Of a DNA stretch of 64,000 nt, positions 16,314 to 24,762 are shown one piece after another. Positions within the stretch are counted from its first letter, which is position 1. Each line of letters starts with the position of its first letter. The DNA is taken from assembly GCA_900540275.1 (NCBI GenBank), contig UQFO01000009.1:1-64000 (forward strand), given 5' to 3'. The notes beneath the pieces are model-generated. The model ran no database searches and was not told the origin of the DNA. It worked only from the letters and a program-made list of their open reading frames with translations. The position numbers and the translations under genes were made by a program. This stretch comes from an uncultured Oscillospiraceae bacterium. Its GTDB lineage: Bacteria; Bacillota; Clostridia; Oscillospirales; Acutalibacteraceae.

Positions 16314-17546
16314 ATGACACGAAAAAAATTTATTTTACCGCTCCTCATCCTCTGCGCCGCGCTGGCGGCAGCCATACTGCTGTGCGCCTGTTCGTCCGGC
16401 GGGCAGTCCCAGGCGCCTGACGCGGCTCCATCCGCAACAGACGCGCCAACCGAACCACCCACGGAAAATCCCATTCAAAAACAGCTCGCCGGTATGGCGA
16501 CGGATGAAAAAATCGGGCAGCTCGTCGTCGCCGGCTTTGAGGGCTATGAGGTGGACGAAACGTTTGCTTCCCTGATAACGGACGGGCATATCGGCGGGGC
16601 AATCCTGTTTTCCCGCAATATCAGCAGCGCGCAGCAGCTCTGTGCGCTTACAAACGGCGTCAAGGAAACCGCCGGAAGCGGCATACCGCTGTTAATCGGC
16701 ATGGACGAGGAGGGCGGCTCGGTGACGCGCCTGCCGGACGACGTGCTGAGTATGCCCGGCGCTTATACGCTGGCGCAAAGCGGCAGCACCGGTTCCTGCT
16801 ACAACGGGGGAATGCAGATTGCAAGCCAGCTAAAAGCCTTCGGGCTGGGCACCGGCTTTTCACCGGACCTCGATATTTGGTCGAACCCCAATAATACGGT
16901 AATCGGCGAACGCGCTTACGGTACGGACGCGCAGTCCGTCGTGAAATACGGTATCGCCGCAATGAAGGGCATGCGCGACGGCGGCGCCGTCCCTGTTGTA
17001 AAGCATTTCCCCGGGCACGGAGATACGGACGCGGACTCACACTACAGCCTTCCGGTAATTTCGAAAACGAAGGAAGAATTGTTGTCCCAGGAGCTGGTTC
17101 CTTTCAGGGAAGCCATAAAGCAGGGCGTTCCCGCTGTCATGGCAGGCCACCTGCAATGTACGCAGCTTGATGAAGAATACCCCGCGAGCCTGTCGAAAAA
17201 AATTGTTCAGGAGCTGCTGCGTGATGAGCTTGGGTTTGACGGCGTCGCCTTCACGGACGACCTGACAATGGGCGCCGTTGCTGAAAACTACAGCCTTGGT
17301 AAGGCATGTGTACTGGCTGTAAACGCCGGCTGCGACATGCTGCTGGTCTGCCACGAATATGAAAACGCCTCTGCGGCCCTTGCCGCGCTCAAGGAGGCTG
17401 TGGCAGCCGGCGAAATATCGATGGACAGGCTCGACGAGGCGGTTACAAGAATATTAAAGATGAAGGCCGACTATAATATAACGTCAGCGCCTGTGGAAAC
17501 ACCCGACGTGGCAGCCCTAAACGCAAGGACGCAGGCGTTTTATTAA
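16314..17546 (+). CDS. NagZ-like beta-N-acetylhexosaminidase lipoprotein (GH3)
   Basis: 410 residues. A lipoprotein signal peptide (charged start, hydrophobic core, LCAC with the lipidated Cys near residue 26) and a Pro/Thr/Ala linker are followed by a glycoside hydrolase family 3 barrel (about 55-385). KHFPGHGDTDADSH is the NagZ catalytic loop with the acid/base His, and FTDDLTMGA holds the nucleophile Asp. The separate GH3 C-terminal domain is missing, as in NagZ. It should remove terminal N-acetylglucosamine from muropeptides or other glycans on the outer face of the membrane. Ends in a hairpin terminator. Confidence 0.9.
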   Translation: MTRKKFILPLLILCAALAAAILLCACSSGGQSQAPDAAPSATDAPTEPPTENPIQKQLAGMATDEKIGQLVVAGFEGYEVDETFASLITDGHIGGAILFSRNISSAQQLCALTNGVKETAGSGIPLLIGMDEEGGSVTRLPDDVLSMPGAYTLAQSGSTGSCYNGGMQIASQLKAFGLGTGFSPDLDIWSNPNNTVIGERAYGTDAQSVVKYGIAAMKGMRDGGAVPVVKHFPGHGDTDADSHYSLPVISKTKEELLSQELVPFREAIKQGVPAVMAGHLQCTQLDEEYPASLSKKIVQELLRDELGFDGVAFTDDLTMGAVAENYSLGKACVLAVNAGCDMLLVCHEYENASAALAALKEAVAAGEISMDRLDEAVTRILKMKADYNITSAPVETPDVAALNARTQAFY

Positions 17547-17582
17547 CATAGAAAAAGCCGGGTTCCGGCCTGGGAATAAGGA

Positions 17583-17620
17583 AAAGGCAGGGACAACGGA
17601 AAAAGTCCCTGCTTTTTCTT
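17583..17620 (+). terminator. terminator after the GH3 gene
   Basis: GCAGGGAC (17587-17594) pairs with GTCCCTGC (17605-17612), A-rich before and T-rich after (TTTTTCTT). Confidence 0.85.
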
Positions 17621-17630
17621 CCTGTTTTTG

Positions 17631-17660
17631 TTGCGGGAACACTCCTGATTATGGTATAAT
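17631..17660 (+). promoter_or_regulatory. probable promoter of the hydrolase-murF-ddl run
   Basis: TTGCGG (17631-17636), 18-base spacer, TATAAT (17655-17660). Confidence 0.5.
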
Positions 17661-17716
17661 TTTATTTCGATATGCGCGGCGCGGCGCACCTTATTTTGCA
17701 AAGGGAGGGCGGTACG

Positions 17717-18487
17717 ATGTTTACAGAAATCGGCGGCATTAAAATCAACTACGACGTGCGCGGCCAGGGCGAACCTGTACTTCTGCTCCACGGCTGGGGC
17801 GCGAACATCAAGCTGTTCGATAATTTAATGAGCCTGCTGGCAGCCAAATACCAGGTTTTTGCGCTCGATATGCCCGGCTTTGGGGAAAGTATGGAGCCGC
17901 CTGCCCCCTGGTGCGTAGACGATTATACGGACTTTGTCCTCAAATTCATAGAGGAACAGGGCATAAAGAAGGCGACGCTGCTGGGCCACTCCTTCGGCGG
18001 CAGGGTTATCATTAAAATGCTGAGCCGCGGTTCCCTCCCATTTGAACCGCTGCGCGTAATATTGGTTGACGCCGCGGGCATCAAACCGAAACGCAAGCCC
18101 AAAAACGTCATTAAGGTGCGCATTTTCAAGATGTCTAAATGGGTACTGGCGCTCCCGCCAGTCAAAAAGCTATATCCCGACGCGCTCGAGCAGCTGCGCA
18201 AAAAGAATGGGTCGGCCGATTATAACGCGGCCTCCCCCCTGATGCGGCAGTGCCTTGTGCGCGTTGTCAACGAAGATTTGACCCACCTGCTCCCGAACAT
18301 CAAGGTGCCTACCCTTCTGGTTTGGGGCGAAAACGATACCGACACCCCTTTAAAAGACGGGCAATTAATGGAACAGCTTATACCGGACGCCGGGCTCGTA
18401 ACGCTGAAAAACGCCGGCCACTTTTCCTTTTTAGAGCAGCAATTTACCTTTAACAGGGTAATCGCGTCATTTATGAAGCTTGGCTAA
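17717..18487 (+). CDS. alpha/beta hydrolase
   Basis: 256 residues from the ATG at 17717 (AAGGGAGGG upstream; the frame opens earlier without a site). Alpha/beta-hydrolase fold with LLLHGWGAN (oxyanion HG), the nucleophile elbow GHSFGGR, a likely acid in GENDTDTP and the histidine in NAGHFSF. No signal peptide, so cytoplasmic. The substrate cannot be told from sequence. It is the first gene of a run with the MurF-like ligase and ddl (38-base gap), so a role next to cell-wall synthesis is possible but only inferred. Confidence 0.85.
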   Translation: MFTEIGGIKINYDVRGQGEPVLLLHGWGANIKLFDNLMSLLAAKYQVFALDMPGFGESMEPPAPWCVDDYTDFVLKFIEEQGIKKATLLGHSFGGRVIIKMLSRGSLPFEPLRVILVDAAGIKPKRKPKNVIKVRIFKMSKWVLALPPVKKLYPDALEQLRKKNGSADYNAASPLMRQCLVRVVNEDLTHLLPNIKVPTLLVWGENDTDTPLKDGQLMEQLIPDAGLVTLKNAGHFSFLEQQFTFNRVIASFMKLG

Positions 18488-18525
18488 GCTTTTTATGATA
18501 TTTCTCTCCGTGTGAGAAAGGACGG

Positions 18526-20103
18526 ATGATATTGGATACCGCTACCATTGTCCTGCTGGTGCTTGTATTGATGGCGTTCCTTTTGAGCTGGTCGCTCGCC
18601 GCGCGCCATTTCCTGCATATGTTCCAGCTCAACTCGTACAAACCGAAGGTACAGCTCGACTGGCTGAAAAAAAACCTGAACAGCCTGGTCCCCAAAACAT
18701 TGCTGGCGCTGTTTACCGTCCCTGCGATTATCCTGTGGGGCAAAACGGGCCTTGCCATCGCGGGAATTATTTATATTATCCTTGCCTATTTCTATAAGCC
18801 AAGGCAGGCTAAGACTCCGCTCGTGTATACCAAGCGCATTGTCCGCATGCTGATTACAAGCGGAATCATTATGCTGGTATTGCTTGCCGCTGCCGTCATC
18901 CTATGGGGCGGAAGGCGGATTTTGTTCCCAGTGGTGCTGTTTGGGACGTACGCGCTCACACCTTTGATTATCCTGCTTGCCAATTTTATCAACAAGCCGG
19001 TCGAAAAGGCAATCAATCATGGCTTTATCAAGGAAGCGCAGCAGATTCTTGCGGATATGCCGGACCTTAAAATTATCGGCATTACAGGCAGCTTTGGAAA
19101 AACGAGCGTCAAGTACTACCTGACGACGCTCCTTCAAGCAAAATACGACGTCCTGATGACGCCGCAGAATTACAACACGACGCTCGGCGTCGTGCGTACC
19201 ATCCGGGAAAACCTGCGCGCTACGCACGAAGTTTTCGTCTGCGAAATGGGAGCGCGCAATGTTGGGGATATCAAAGAAATCTGCGATTTGGTGCACCCGC
19301 AGTTCGGCGTGGTTACAGCCGTCGGCGAGCAGCACCTGGAATCGTTTAAAACACTCGATAACATTAAAAAGACAAAATTTGAACTGCCAAACTCCCTGCC
19401 GGAAAACGGTATGGCGTTTTTAAACGGCGACGATGAAAATATAAAAAGCGTACAGTATACGCGCCCGCACGTCACCTACGGCCTGGACAGCGGAAACGGC
19501 TATCAGGCGTTTGATGTCAGCTCGTCGGAAAAGGGCACTTCCTTTGAAGTAAAAGCGCCGTCTGGGGAAACAGCAAAATTCACGACGAAGCTCCTGGGCC
19601 GCCACAACGTGCTCAATATTACCGGCGCCATCGCCGTAGCGCACACAATGGGAATCAGCCTTCAGGCGCTCGTCCCCCAGGTGAAAAAAATTGAGGGCGT
19701 ACCGCACCGCTTGCAGCTGATACGAAACGGTGAAACCCTTTTAATCGACGACGCGTACAACTCCAATCCCGCGGGAACGAGGGCCGCGCTTGAGACGCTC
19801 GGCTTCTTTGAAGCGCATTTCAAAATTCTCGTGACGCCCGGGATGGTGGAGCTCGGTGAAAAGCAGGATGAATATAACGAAGCCTTTGGCGCACAGGCTG
19901 CCAAGGTCTGCGACCATATTATACTCGTCGGCAGAAGGCAGGCGCCGCCCATTGAAAAGGGCGTGCTCTGCGCGGGCTTCCCGAAGGAGAAGCTCACCAT
20001 CGTCGATACCATACAGGAGGCGTTTTCCCTGATAGCGCAGATAAACGCACAAGGCAAACCGAAGGTTGCGCTGCTTGAAAACGATTTGCCTGATAATTTT
20101 TAA
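18526..20103 (+). CDS. membrane-embedded MurF-like Mur ligase
   Basis: 525 residues. The first 165 hold about five hydrophobic helices and replace the usual N-terminal UDP-binding domain of MurF. Then comes the Mur ligase central domain with the ATP loop GITGSFGKTS (about 185-194), TPQNYNTTLGVV, CEMGARNVGDI and GRHNVLN, and the C-terminal domain with DDAYNSNPAG. MurF adds D-Ala-D-Ala to the UDP-MurNAc-tripeptide; that activity fits with ddl following 37 bases later. The fused membrane domain suggests the reaction is placed at the membrane. Start: ATG 18526 or TTG 18532, the latter better spaced from AAAGGA. A different amino acid substrate is possible. Confidence 0.85.
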   Translation: MILDTATIVLLVLVLMAFLLSWSLAARHFLHMFQLNSYKPKVQLDWLKKNLNSLVPKTLLALFTVPAIILWGKTGLAIAGIIYIILAYFYKPRQAKTPLVYTKRIVRMLITSGIIMLVLLAAAVILWGGRRILFPVVLFGTYALTPLIILLANFINKPVEKAINHGFIKEAQQILADMPDLKIIGITGSFGKTSVKYYLTTLLQAKYDVLMTPQNYNTTLGVVRTIRENLRATHEVFVCEMGARNVGDIKEICDLVHPQFGVVTAVGEQHLESFKTLDNIKKTKFELPNSLPENGMAFLNGDDENIKSVQYTRPHVTYGLDSGNGYQAFDVSSSEKGTSFEVKAPSGETAKFTTKLLGRHNVLNITGAIAVAHTMGISLQALVPQVKKIEGVPHRLQLIRNGETLLIDDAYNSNPAGTRAALETLGFFEAHFKILVTPGMVELGEKQDEYNEAFGAQAAKVCDHIILVGRRQAPPIEKGVLCAGFPKEKLTIVDTIQEAFSLIAQINAQGKPKVALLENDLPDNF

Positions 20104-20140
20104 GCTGTATTCTAATGAAGCAAGACAGGAGTGAGTGGAA

Positions 20141-21349
20141 ATGAAAATTAAGCTGGCCGTTTTATTCGGCGGAAAGAGCGTAGAGCACGAGATTTCCATT
20201 ATCTCGGCAATTCAGGCAATCCAGTCTATGAACACGGGAAAGTACGATATTATTCCGATTTATATCACCAAAAACAACGAGATGTACGTCGGGGACCAAA
20301 TTGGGGACATCGAGGCGTACAGGGATATCCCCGCGCTTTTAAAAAGAAGCCAGCGGGTCGTGCTGATGTGCGACGGGAACCGCACCAATATCATGAAGTT
20401 CCCGTTCAAGGCGTTTAAAAACAATGTGTACGATACAATCGACGTCGCGTTTCCAATCGTACATGGTACAAACGTGGAGGACGGCGCGCTGCAGGGGTAT
20501 CTCCAGACCCTGAACCTACCCTTTGTCGGCTGCGATGTCCTGTCCTCCGCCGTCGGCATGGATAAATACGTCATGAAAACAGTGCTCAAGGACCAGGGAA
20601 TCCCTGTACTCGACTGCCTTTGCTTCAACATAGCGGAGTATAACGGCGGTACGGATAAGCTGATGGACCGGATTGAAAGGGAAATCGGGTATCCCGTCAT
20701 TGTAAAGCCCGTTAACCTGGGCTCGAGCGTCGGTATTAAAAAAGCCAAGGACCGCGCGGCCCTTTCCGACGCGCTGGAGCTTGCGTTTGAGTTTGCGCCG
20801 AAGGTGCTCGTTGAGCGCGCGATTGAACAGCTCAAGGAAATCAACTGCTCGGTCGTCGGCGACTATGAAAGCGCACAGGCGTCCGAATGCGAGGAGCCAA
20901 TAGGCTCTGACGAAATTTTGAGCTATACTGATAAATACTTAAGCGGCTCAAAGAACGCGAAAGCCGCGTCCGGCACGCAGGGCGCGAAGGGCGGTATGCA
21001 GAGCCTGCAGCGCAGGCTGCCTGCCGATATCCCCGCACAGCAGCGGGAGAAAATCAGGTCGCTTGCCGTCAAAACGTTCCAGGCACTCGGCTGCAACGGC
21101 GTTTCCCGCATCGACTTTATGATTGATATGGCGTCGGGAGATTTATACGTCAACGAAATCAACACCATTCCCGGGTCGCTCGCGTTTTACCTGTGGGAGC
21201 CGGCCGGCGTTTCCTACACGCAGCTGCTCGACCGTATGATTTCGCTTGCGCTCAAACGCAAGCGGGAAAGCGAAAGCATTCATTATTCGTTTGATACAAA
21301 CGTACTCTCCGGAATCAAGCTCGGCGGCGCAAAGGGCGCAAAAATGTAA
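20141..21349 (+). CDS. ddl: D-alanine--D-alanine ligase
   Basis: 402 residues from the ATG at 20141 (AGGAG nine bases before). ATP-grasp enzyme that makes D-Ala-D-Ala for peptidoglycan. Visible: N-terminal FGGKSVEHEISIISA, VIKPVN-type core (VKPVNLGSSVGI), the omega loop starting SYTDKY, and the metal site DLYVNEINTIPGS. The tyrosine-bearing omega loop fits D-Ala rather than D-Lac specificity. About twelve extra residues rich in Ala/Gly sit inside the omega loop before GGMQSL. Same run as the MurF-like ligase, which would use its product. Confidence 0.92.
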   Translation: MKIKLAVLFGGKSVEHEISIISAIQAIQSMNTGKYDIIPIYITKNNEMYVGDQIGDIEAYRDIPALLKRSQRVVLMCDGNRTNIMKFPFKAFKNNVYDTIDVAFPIVHGTNVEDGALQGYLQTLNLPFVGCDVLSSAVGMDKYVMKTVLKDQGIPVLDCLCFNIAEYNGGTDKLMDRIEREIGYPVIVKPVNLGSSVGIKKAKDRAALSDALELAFEFAPKVLVERAIEQLKEINCSVVGDYESAQASECEEPIGSDEILSYTDKYLSGSKNAKAASGTQGAKGGMQSLQRRLPADIPAQQREKIRSLAVKTFQALGCNGVSRIDFMIDMASGDLYVNEINTIPGSLAFYLWEPAGVSYTQLLDRMISLALKRKRESESIHYSFDTNVLSGIKLGGAKGAKM

Positions 21350-21402
21350 AAACGCGGCGCGGGCAGCCAAGCTGCCTGCGCCTTTTAAAAGGGGGCGATT
21401 TG

Positions 21403-21888
21403 GTGATCCTTACAATTAACCGGGCCCGGCCCTGTGAGGCGCGGGAGCTTACGGACATTTCCTTTGCGTCCAAGCAGTATTGGAACTATCCGGAGGCCTA
21501 TTATATCGTTTGGAAAGACGAGCTTACCATCACGCCCGAATACATAGAAAAAAACAAGGTATTCACAGCCCGCTCAGAGGAAGGGCTTATAGGCTACTGC
21601 TCCGTTGCGCAGGTGGAGCAGGATTTCCACGCGGGGCGCGTTTTCGTACATAAGGGCTGGTGGCTTGAACACATCTTTATTTTGCCGGAGCATCTGCACA
21701 AGGGGATAGGCAGCAGGCTTGTAGGCTTTGTGAAGGGCTGGTGCCGCCAAAACGAGGTTGAGATGCTCTCGATTTTCAGCGACCCAAACGCCTCCGGCTT
21801 TTACGATAAGCTTGGCGCCCTGTGCCTTGGGGAATACCCTTCAAGCATCGACGGCAGGAACGTACTGCTTTATGAGCTGGCGATTTAA
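21403..21888 (+). CDS. GNAT-family N-acetyltransferase
   Basis: 161 residues. The acetyl-CoA site is visible in HIFILPEHLHKGIGSRLVGF (motif A, with K-G-I-G), and motif B ends in FYDKLGA. The start is GTG 21403 or the preceding TTG 21400; GTG is better spaced from AAGGGGG. It ends the hydrolase-MurF-ddl run (53 bases after ddl) and stops just before a palindromic terminator. The acceptor is unknown. Confidence 0.85.
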   Translation: MILTINRARPCEARELTDISFASKQYWNYPEAYYIVWKDELTITPEYIEKNKVFTARSEEGLIGYCSVAQVEQDFHAGRVFVHKGWWLEHIFILPEHLHKGIGSRLVGFVKGWCRQNEVEMLSIFSDPNASGFYDKLGALCLGEYPSSIDGRNVLLYELAI

Positions 21889-21902
21889 ATGTAAAAAGTC
21901 AA

Positions 21903-21935
21903 AATGCCCCGCACAGCTGTGCGGGGCATTGCTTT
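21903..21935. terminator. bidirectional terminator
   Basis: Perfect 13-bp palindrome AATGCCCCGCACA (21903-21915) with its complement (21918-21930), between convergent genes. T-rich stretches on both sides. Confidence 0.85.
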
Positions 21936-21946
21936 GTCAAAATAAA

Positions 21947-22360
21947 TTACTCGGTTGCCTCCGTGCCTTTCTCCTCCTGGACGGGCGCGTCCTGGCCCAA
22001 ATCTTCATAGGAGCAGCAAACGGTGATGTCTTCCCCGTCGTCCTCAAGCGCGGCATACTCGTCGTAGCTCACCTTGGCCTGCGCCTCAATCAGGCTTCTG
22101 TAACGGTCGGCCGCCTTCTGCATACGGGCGGAAGATTTGTCGATTGTTTCACAGCATTTCCTGTTCTGCTCGCTGTCGTCCTTACCGCGCAGGTTTTCAT
22201 AATAATACTTGCCCAAAGCGATATACGAACGGTTGATTAGGTCTGCCTCGTTGCGCATGACCATACGCAGGCGGTTCTGCTGTGCCTGAATCTTGTTTTT
22301 CTCTACAACGTATTCCACAGCGTCGGATACGGCGCTGCCGATAATCTCCAAAACCTTCAT
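21947..22360 (-). CDS. hypothetical charged helical protein
   Basis: 137 residues from the ATG at 22360 (GGGAGA upstream; the frame opens 70 codons earlier but the extension is non-coding in character). No signal peptide. The first 90 residues form amphipathic helices, likely a coiled coil (VEKNKIQAQQNRLRMVMRNE), with the phrase LGKYYYENLRG. The C-terminus is acidic and contains two adjacent Cys (VCCSYEDLG). I do not recognise the family. Monocistronic, convergent with the GNAT gene. Confidence 0.7.
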   Translation of the reverse strand: MKVLEIIGSAVSDAVEYVVEKNKIQAQQNRLRMVMRNEADLINRSYIALGKYYYENLRGKDDSEQNRKCCETIDKSSARMQKAADRYRSLIEAQAKVSYDEYAALEDDGEDITVCCSYEDLGQDAPVQEEKGTEATE

Positions 22361-22662
22361 GAATCTTGTCTCCCAACATTGTTGTCTTTTCCGCGCCGCA
22401 GCGCGTTCTTTATTGCTCCGGTCTTTCTCTGGATTCCTTTTCCTGTGAATAATACTATTATTGCAGATAATTCCTGTAAGGTCAATATCTGCCGGAAAGA
22501 AATTTGCCTTTTCCATAGTCCGGCTGTTCCAATTCCGGCGTAATATGTTATAATAATAAAACACAATCACAAAAGGCCCCGCCTTCTATTATCATATGTT
22601 TTTTGGCGCGCAAAATGTACCATGCGGTTATAAATTCCGTCTTTTTTGAAAGGATGTTTTAA
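22361..22662. other. divergent promoter gap
   Basis: 302 bases between divergent genes. A TATAAT at 22549-22554 points to the CpXC gene but has no convincing -35. No gene or RNA recognised. Confidence 0.4.
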
Positions 22663-23334
22663 ATGTCTTTAAGCGAACTGAAAACTGTAAACTGCCCGAA
22701 CTGCGGCGGCCACAATAAGGCGGTAATCTACCAGAGCATTAACCCGGCGGAGGACATGTCCCTGCGGCGGGACGTATTGAACGACAGGCTGTTTACCTAC
22801 AGCTGTGTGCACTGCGGGTATGAGGCAAGGCTTTGCTATCCTGTTTTATATAACGACGTAAAAAAGCGGTTTATGGTTTATTTTATCCCGAACAGCGAAA
22901 AAACGCTGCTGACCGACCGTGTGCTGGAAAAGGAAAACGTCAAAATTGCCCCGGTCAAAAAACGTCTCGTGACTTCCTATAACGATTTTAAAGAAAAAAT
23001 TATCCTGTTTGAGGCCGGCCTTGACGACATGGCCGCGGAGCTTACGAAGCTCGCGCTCGAGGAAGCCGTACGCCGGCAGGAAAAGAGGATTGTGCGCGGC
23101 GGCTACTTTTCTGTTTATGACAAGTCAGAAATCGGCTTTACATATTTTACCCCCGATAAGAACGAACCGTGCGTGCGCACCACAAGCATGGAGGTCTATA
23201 ACAAGTCGCGCAGCATTGCCGTCCGTCTGGGCCGCCGGGAGCGGCAGGCGCGCGGGTTTGTAAAAATAGACCGCCAATGGGCGGAAGAAATCCTATACCG
23301 CTACCAGAAATATGGTTTTGAAGAAAACGCATAG
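22663..23334 (+). CDS. CpXC-domain zinc-ribbon-like protein
   Basis: 223 residues. It begins with a split zinc-binding unit, CPNCG at residues 11-15 and CVHCG near 49-53, with a small beta domain (FTYSCVHCGYEARLCYPVLY) as in CpXC proteins, followed by a basic helical body. Cytoplasmic, function unknown; such proteins are common in Clostridia. The ATG at 22663 has GAAAGGATG upstream. Alone in its unit, with a strong terminator 1-2 bases after the stop. Confidence 0.75.
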   Translation: MSLSELKTVNCPNCGGHNKAVIYQSINPAEDMSLRRDVLNDRLFTYSCVHCGYEARLCYPVLYNDVKKRFMVYFIPNSEKTLLTDRVLEKENVKIAPVKKRLVTSYNDFKEKIILFEAGLDDMAAELTKLALEEAVRRQEKRIVRGGYFSVYDKSEIGFTYFTPDKNEPCVRTTSMEVYNKSRSIAVRLGRRERQARGFVKIDRQWAEEILYRYQKYGFEENA

Positions 23335-23368
23335 AAAAAGGAAGCCGCTTAAAAGCGGCTTCCTTTTT
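23335..23368 (+). terminator. terminator after the CpXC gene
   Basis: AAGGAAGCCGCTT pairs with AAGCGGCTTCCTT within 23337-23366, with A-run before and T-run after. Confidence 0.92.
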
Positions 23369-23535
23369 TACCTTTTTCTCCCCCGATTTTCTGATTACCC
23401 GCCAGCGGTTGGCCCCGCACCAAACATGGTGTAAGGCAATTATCTAAATACTCCAATCTTGTATTCATCATAATTTTACAATAAAGCTTGCTCTAATTTT
23501 TTTATGGGCAAGATAAATATTAGACCCTATACTTA

Positions 23536-23564
23536 TTGACTTTTAATAATTACAAGAATATAAT
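23536..23564 (+). promoter_or_regulatory. promoter of the secreted lectin-CHAT locus
   Basis: TTGACT (23536-23541), 17-base spacer, TATAAT (23559-23564), about 57 bases before the start at 23621. The surrounding sequence is markedly AT-rich. Confidence 0.75.
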
Positions 23565-23620
23565 AAAACAAAGGTATATATGTAAACTTTTTAATAGAAT
23601 GTTAAAAAGGAGTGTGCATA

Positions 23621-24727
23621 ATGTATAAAAAGAAAGTGCGGCGTCTTATCTCCTTGTTCCTCTCCATTTTGGTTTTGGCTGCTTTTCCAGTCTTCTCTGC
23701 TGTAACTGCCTCGGCAGAGGTGCCTGGCCTGCGGACAGGCGAGACCTACTACCTGCGCAACGTCGCAACGGGAAAGTATATGGACGTTTACAATCAGGAA
23801 AAAACGAACGGAACAAATATCCTGTTATTCGGCTTCAACGGGCAGACCAACCAAAGATTCACGGTGGTGCATAAAGGGAACGGTATATACAGGCTGCGCC
23901 CCAAGCACGCAAGCGGCTATACGATGGATGTAACGGGCAGCAATGTGGATATCTGGCAGGAGGGAAGTTACGCCTCCGAGGATTTTACAATTACGCGCAA
24001 CGTGTCGAGCCAGTACCCTGGTTCATATTATATAAAATACGGCAGTAAGTACGTTATGAGCAACGCCAGTGAAAATAGCGTTGTCGTTGCGGATACCTCT
24101 ACCTACGACAGCAAGGCGCTGTGGTCGTTTGAAAAGGTTTCGCATGGTGATGCGGATATTTTTAGTAACAGATTTACTAATAGCGATGGAACATTTGATA
24201 CTACCGGAGCGGATTCCCATATTTATCAGTGTTTAGAAAACAGAATGGGATACAATGCAATGCGACTTTTAAACTGGACTGCTGATAGTGCCTTAGATTA
24301 CATATGTGCTGATGATATAGTAGTTTTTAATGGGCATGGATATTCCTCAGGTGGCTCTCTTTTATTTTTTAATAGTTCAGGCATTCAAACAGGTACAATT
24401 ACAGCAAATAATAATATCAATACTTTACCTGCAAATAAATTAAATTCCATACGTGTATTTATTGCCTCCGCTTGTAGTTCAGGAAAAACATCTTCTTCTC
24501 ATGGAAATTTAATAAATTCACTTTTTGCAAAAGGAGCGCACTTTTCAATTGGTTGGACCGAAACAATTGCTGTTGAACCTTCAAACCATTGGCTTAAAAG
24601 TTTTTTCGACAAAATTGGTGATAAGGGCGCAACCATAAAGGATGCCATAGACCATGCGGAATTTTGGTCTCATTGCGGCGGACTCTATTATAAGGGGGAT
24701 TTGTCACAACAATTATCCCACCTATAG
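23621..24727 (+). CDS. secreted ricin-lectin plus CHAT/caspase-like peptidase protein
   Basis: 368 residues from the ATG at 23621 (AAGGAG eight bases before). A signal peptide of about 31 residues ends TASA. A beta-trefoil RICIN-type domain follows (about 37-175; YYLRNVATGKYMDVYN and later repeat units). The C-terminal domain (about 185-365) has the clan CD layout: a hydrophobic strand ending in GHG (IVVFNGHGYSSGG, His239), a second strand ending in a cysteine (VFIASACSSGK, Cys285), then GAHFSIGWTETI and a helix with GATIKDAIDHAEF. This order matches CHAT domains (HFATHG, LSACETG, GA..V..LW, AL..A). Hence a possible secreted, glycan-targeted cysteine peptidase. The C-terminal half is clearly more AT-rich than the lectin half. 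First gene of a four-gene run. Confidence 0.7.
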   Translation: MYKKKVRRLISLFLSILVLAAFPVFSAVTASAEVPGLRTGETYYLRNVATGKYMDVYNQEKTNGTNILLFGFNGQTNQRFTVVHKGNGIYRLRPKHASGYTMDVTGSNVDIWQEGSYASEDFTITRNVSSQYPGSYYIKYGSKYVMSNASENSVVVADTSTYDSKALWSFEKVSHGDADIFSNRFTNSDGTFDTTGADSHIYQCLENRMGYNAMRLLNWTADSALDYICADDIVVFNGHGYSSGGSLLFFNSSGIQTGTITANNNINTLPANKLNSIRVFIASACSSGKTSSSHGNLINSLFAKGAHFSIGWTETIAVEPSNHWLKSFFDKIGDKGATIKDAIDHAEFWSHCGGLYYKGDLSQQLSHL

Positions 24728-24762
24728 GCATGTAAACTTATTAAATCAGGGAGGTATTCACC

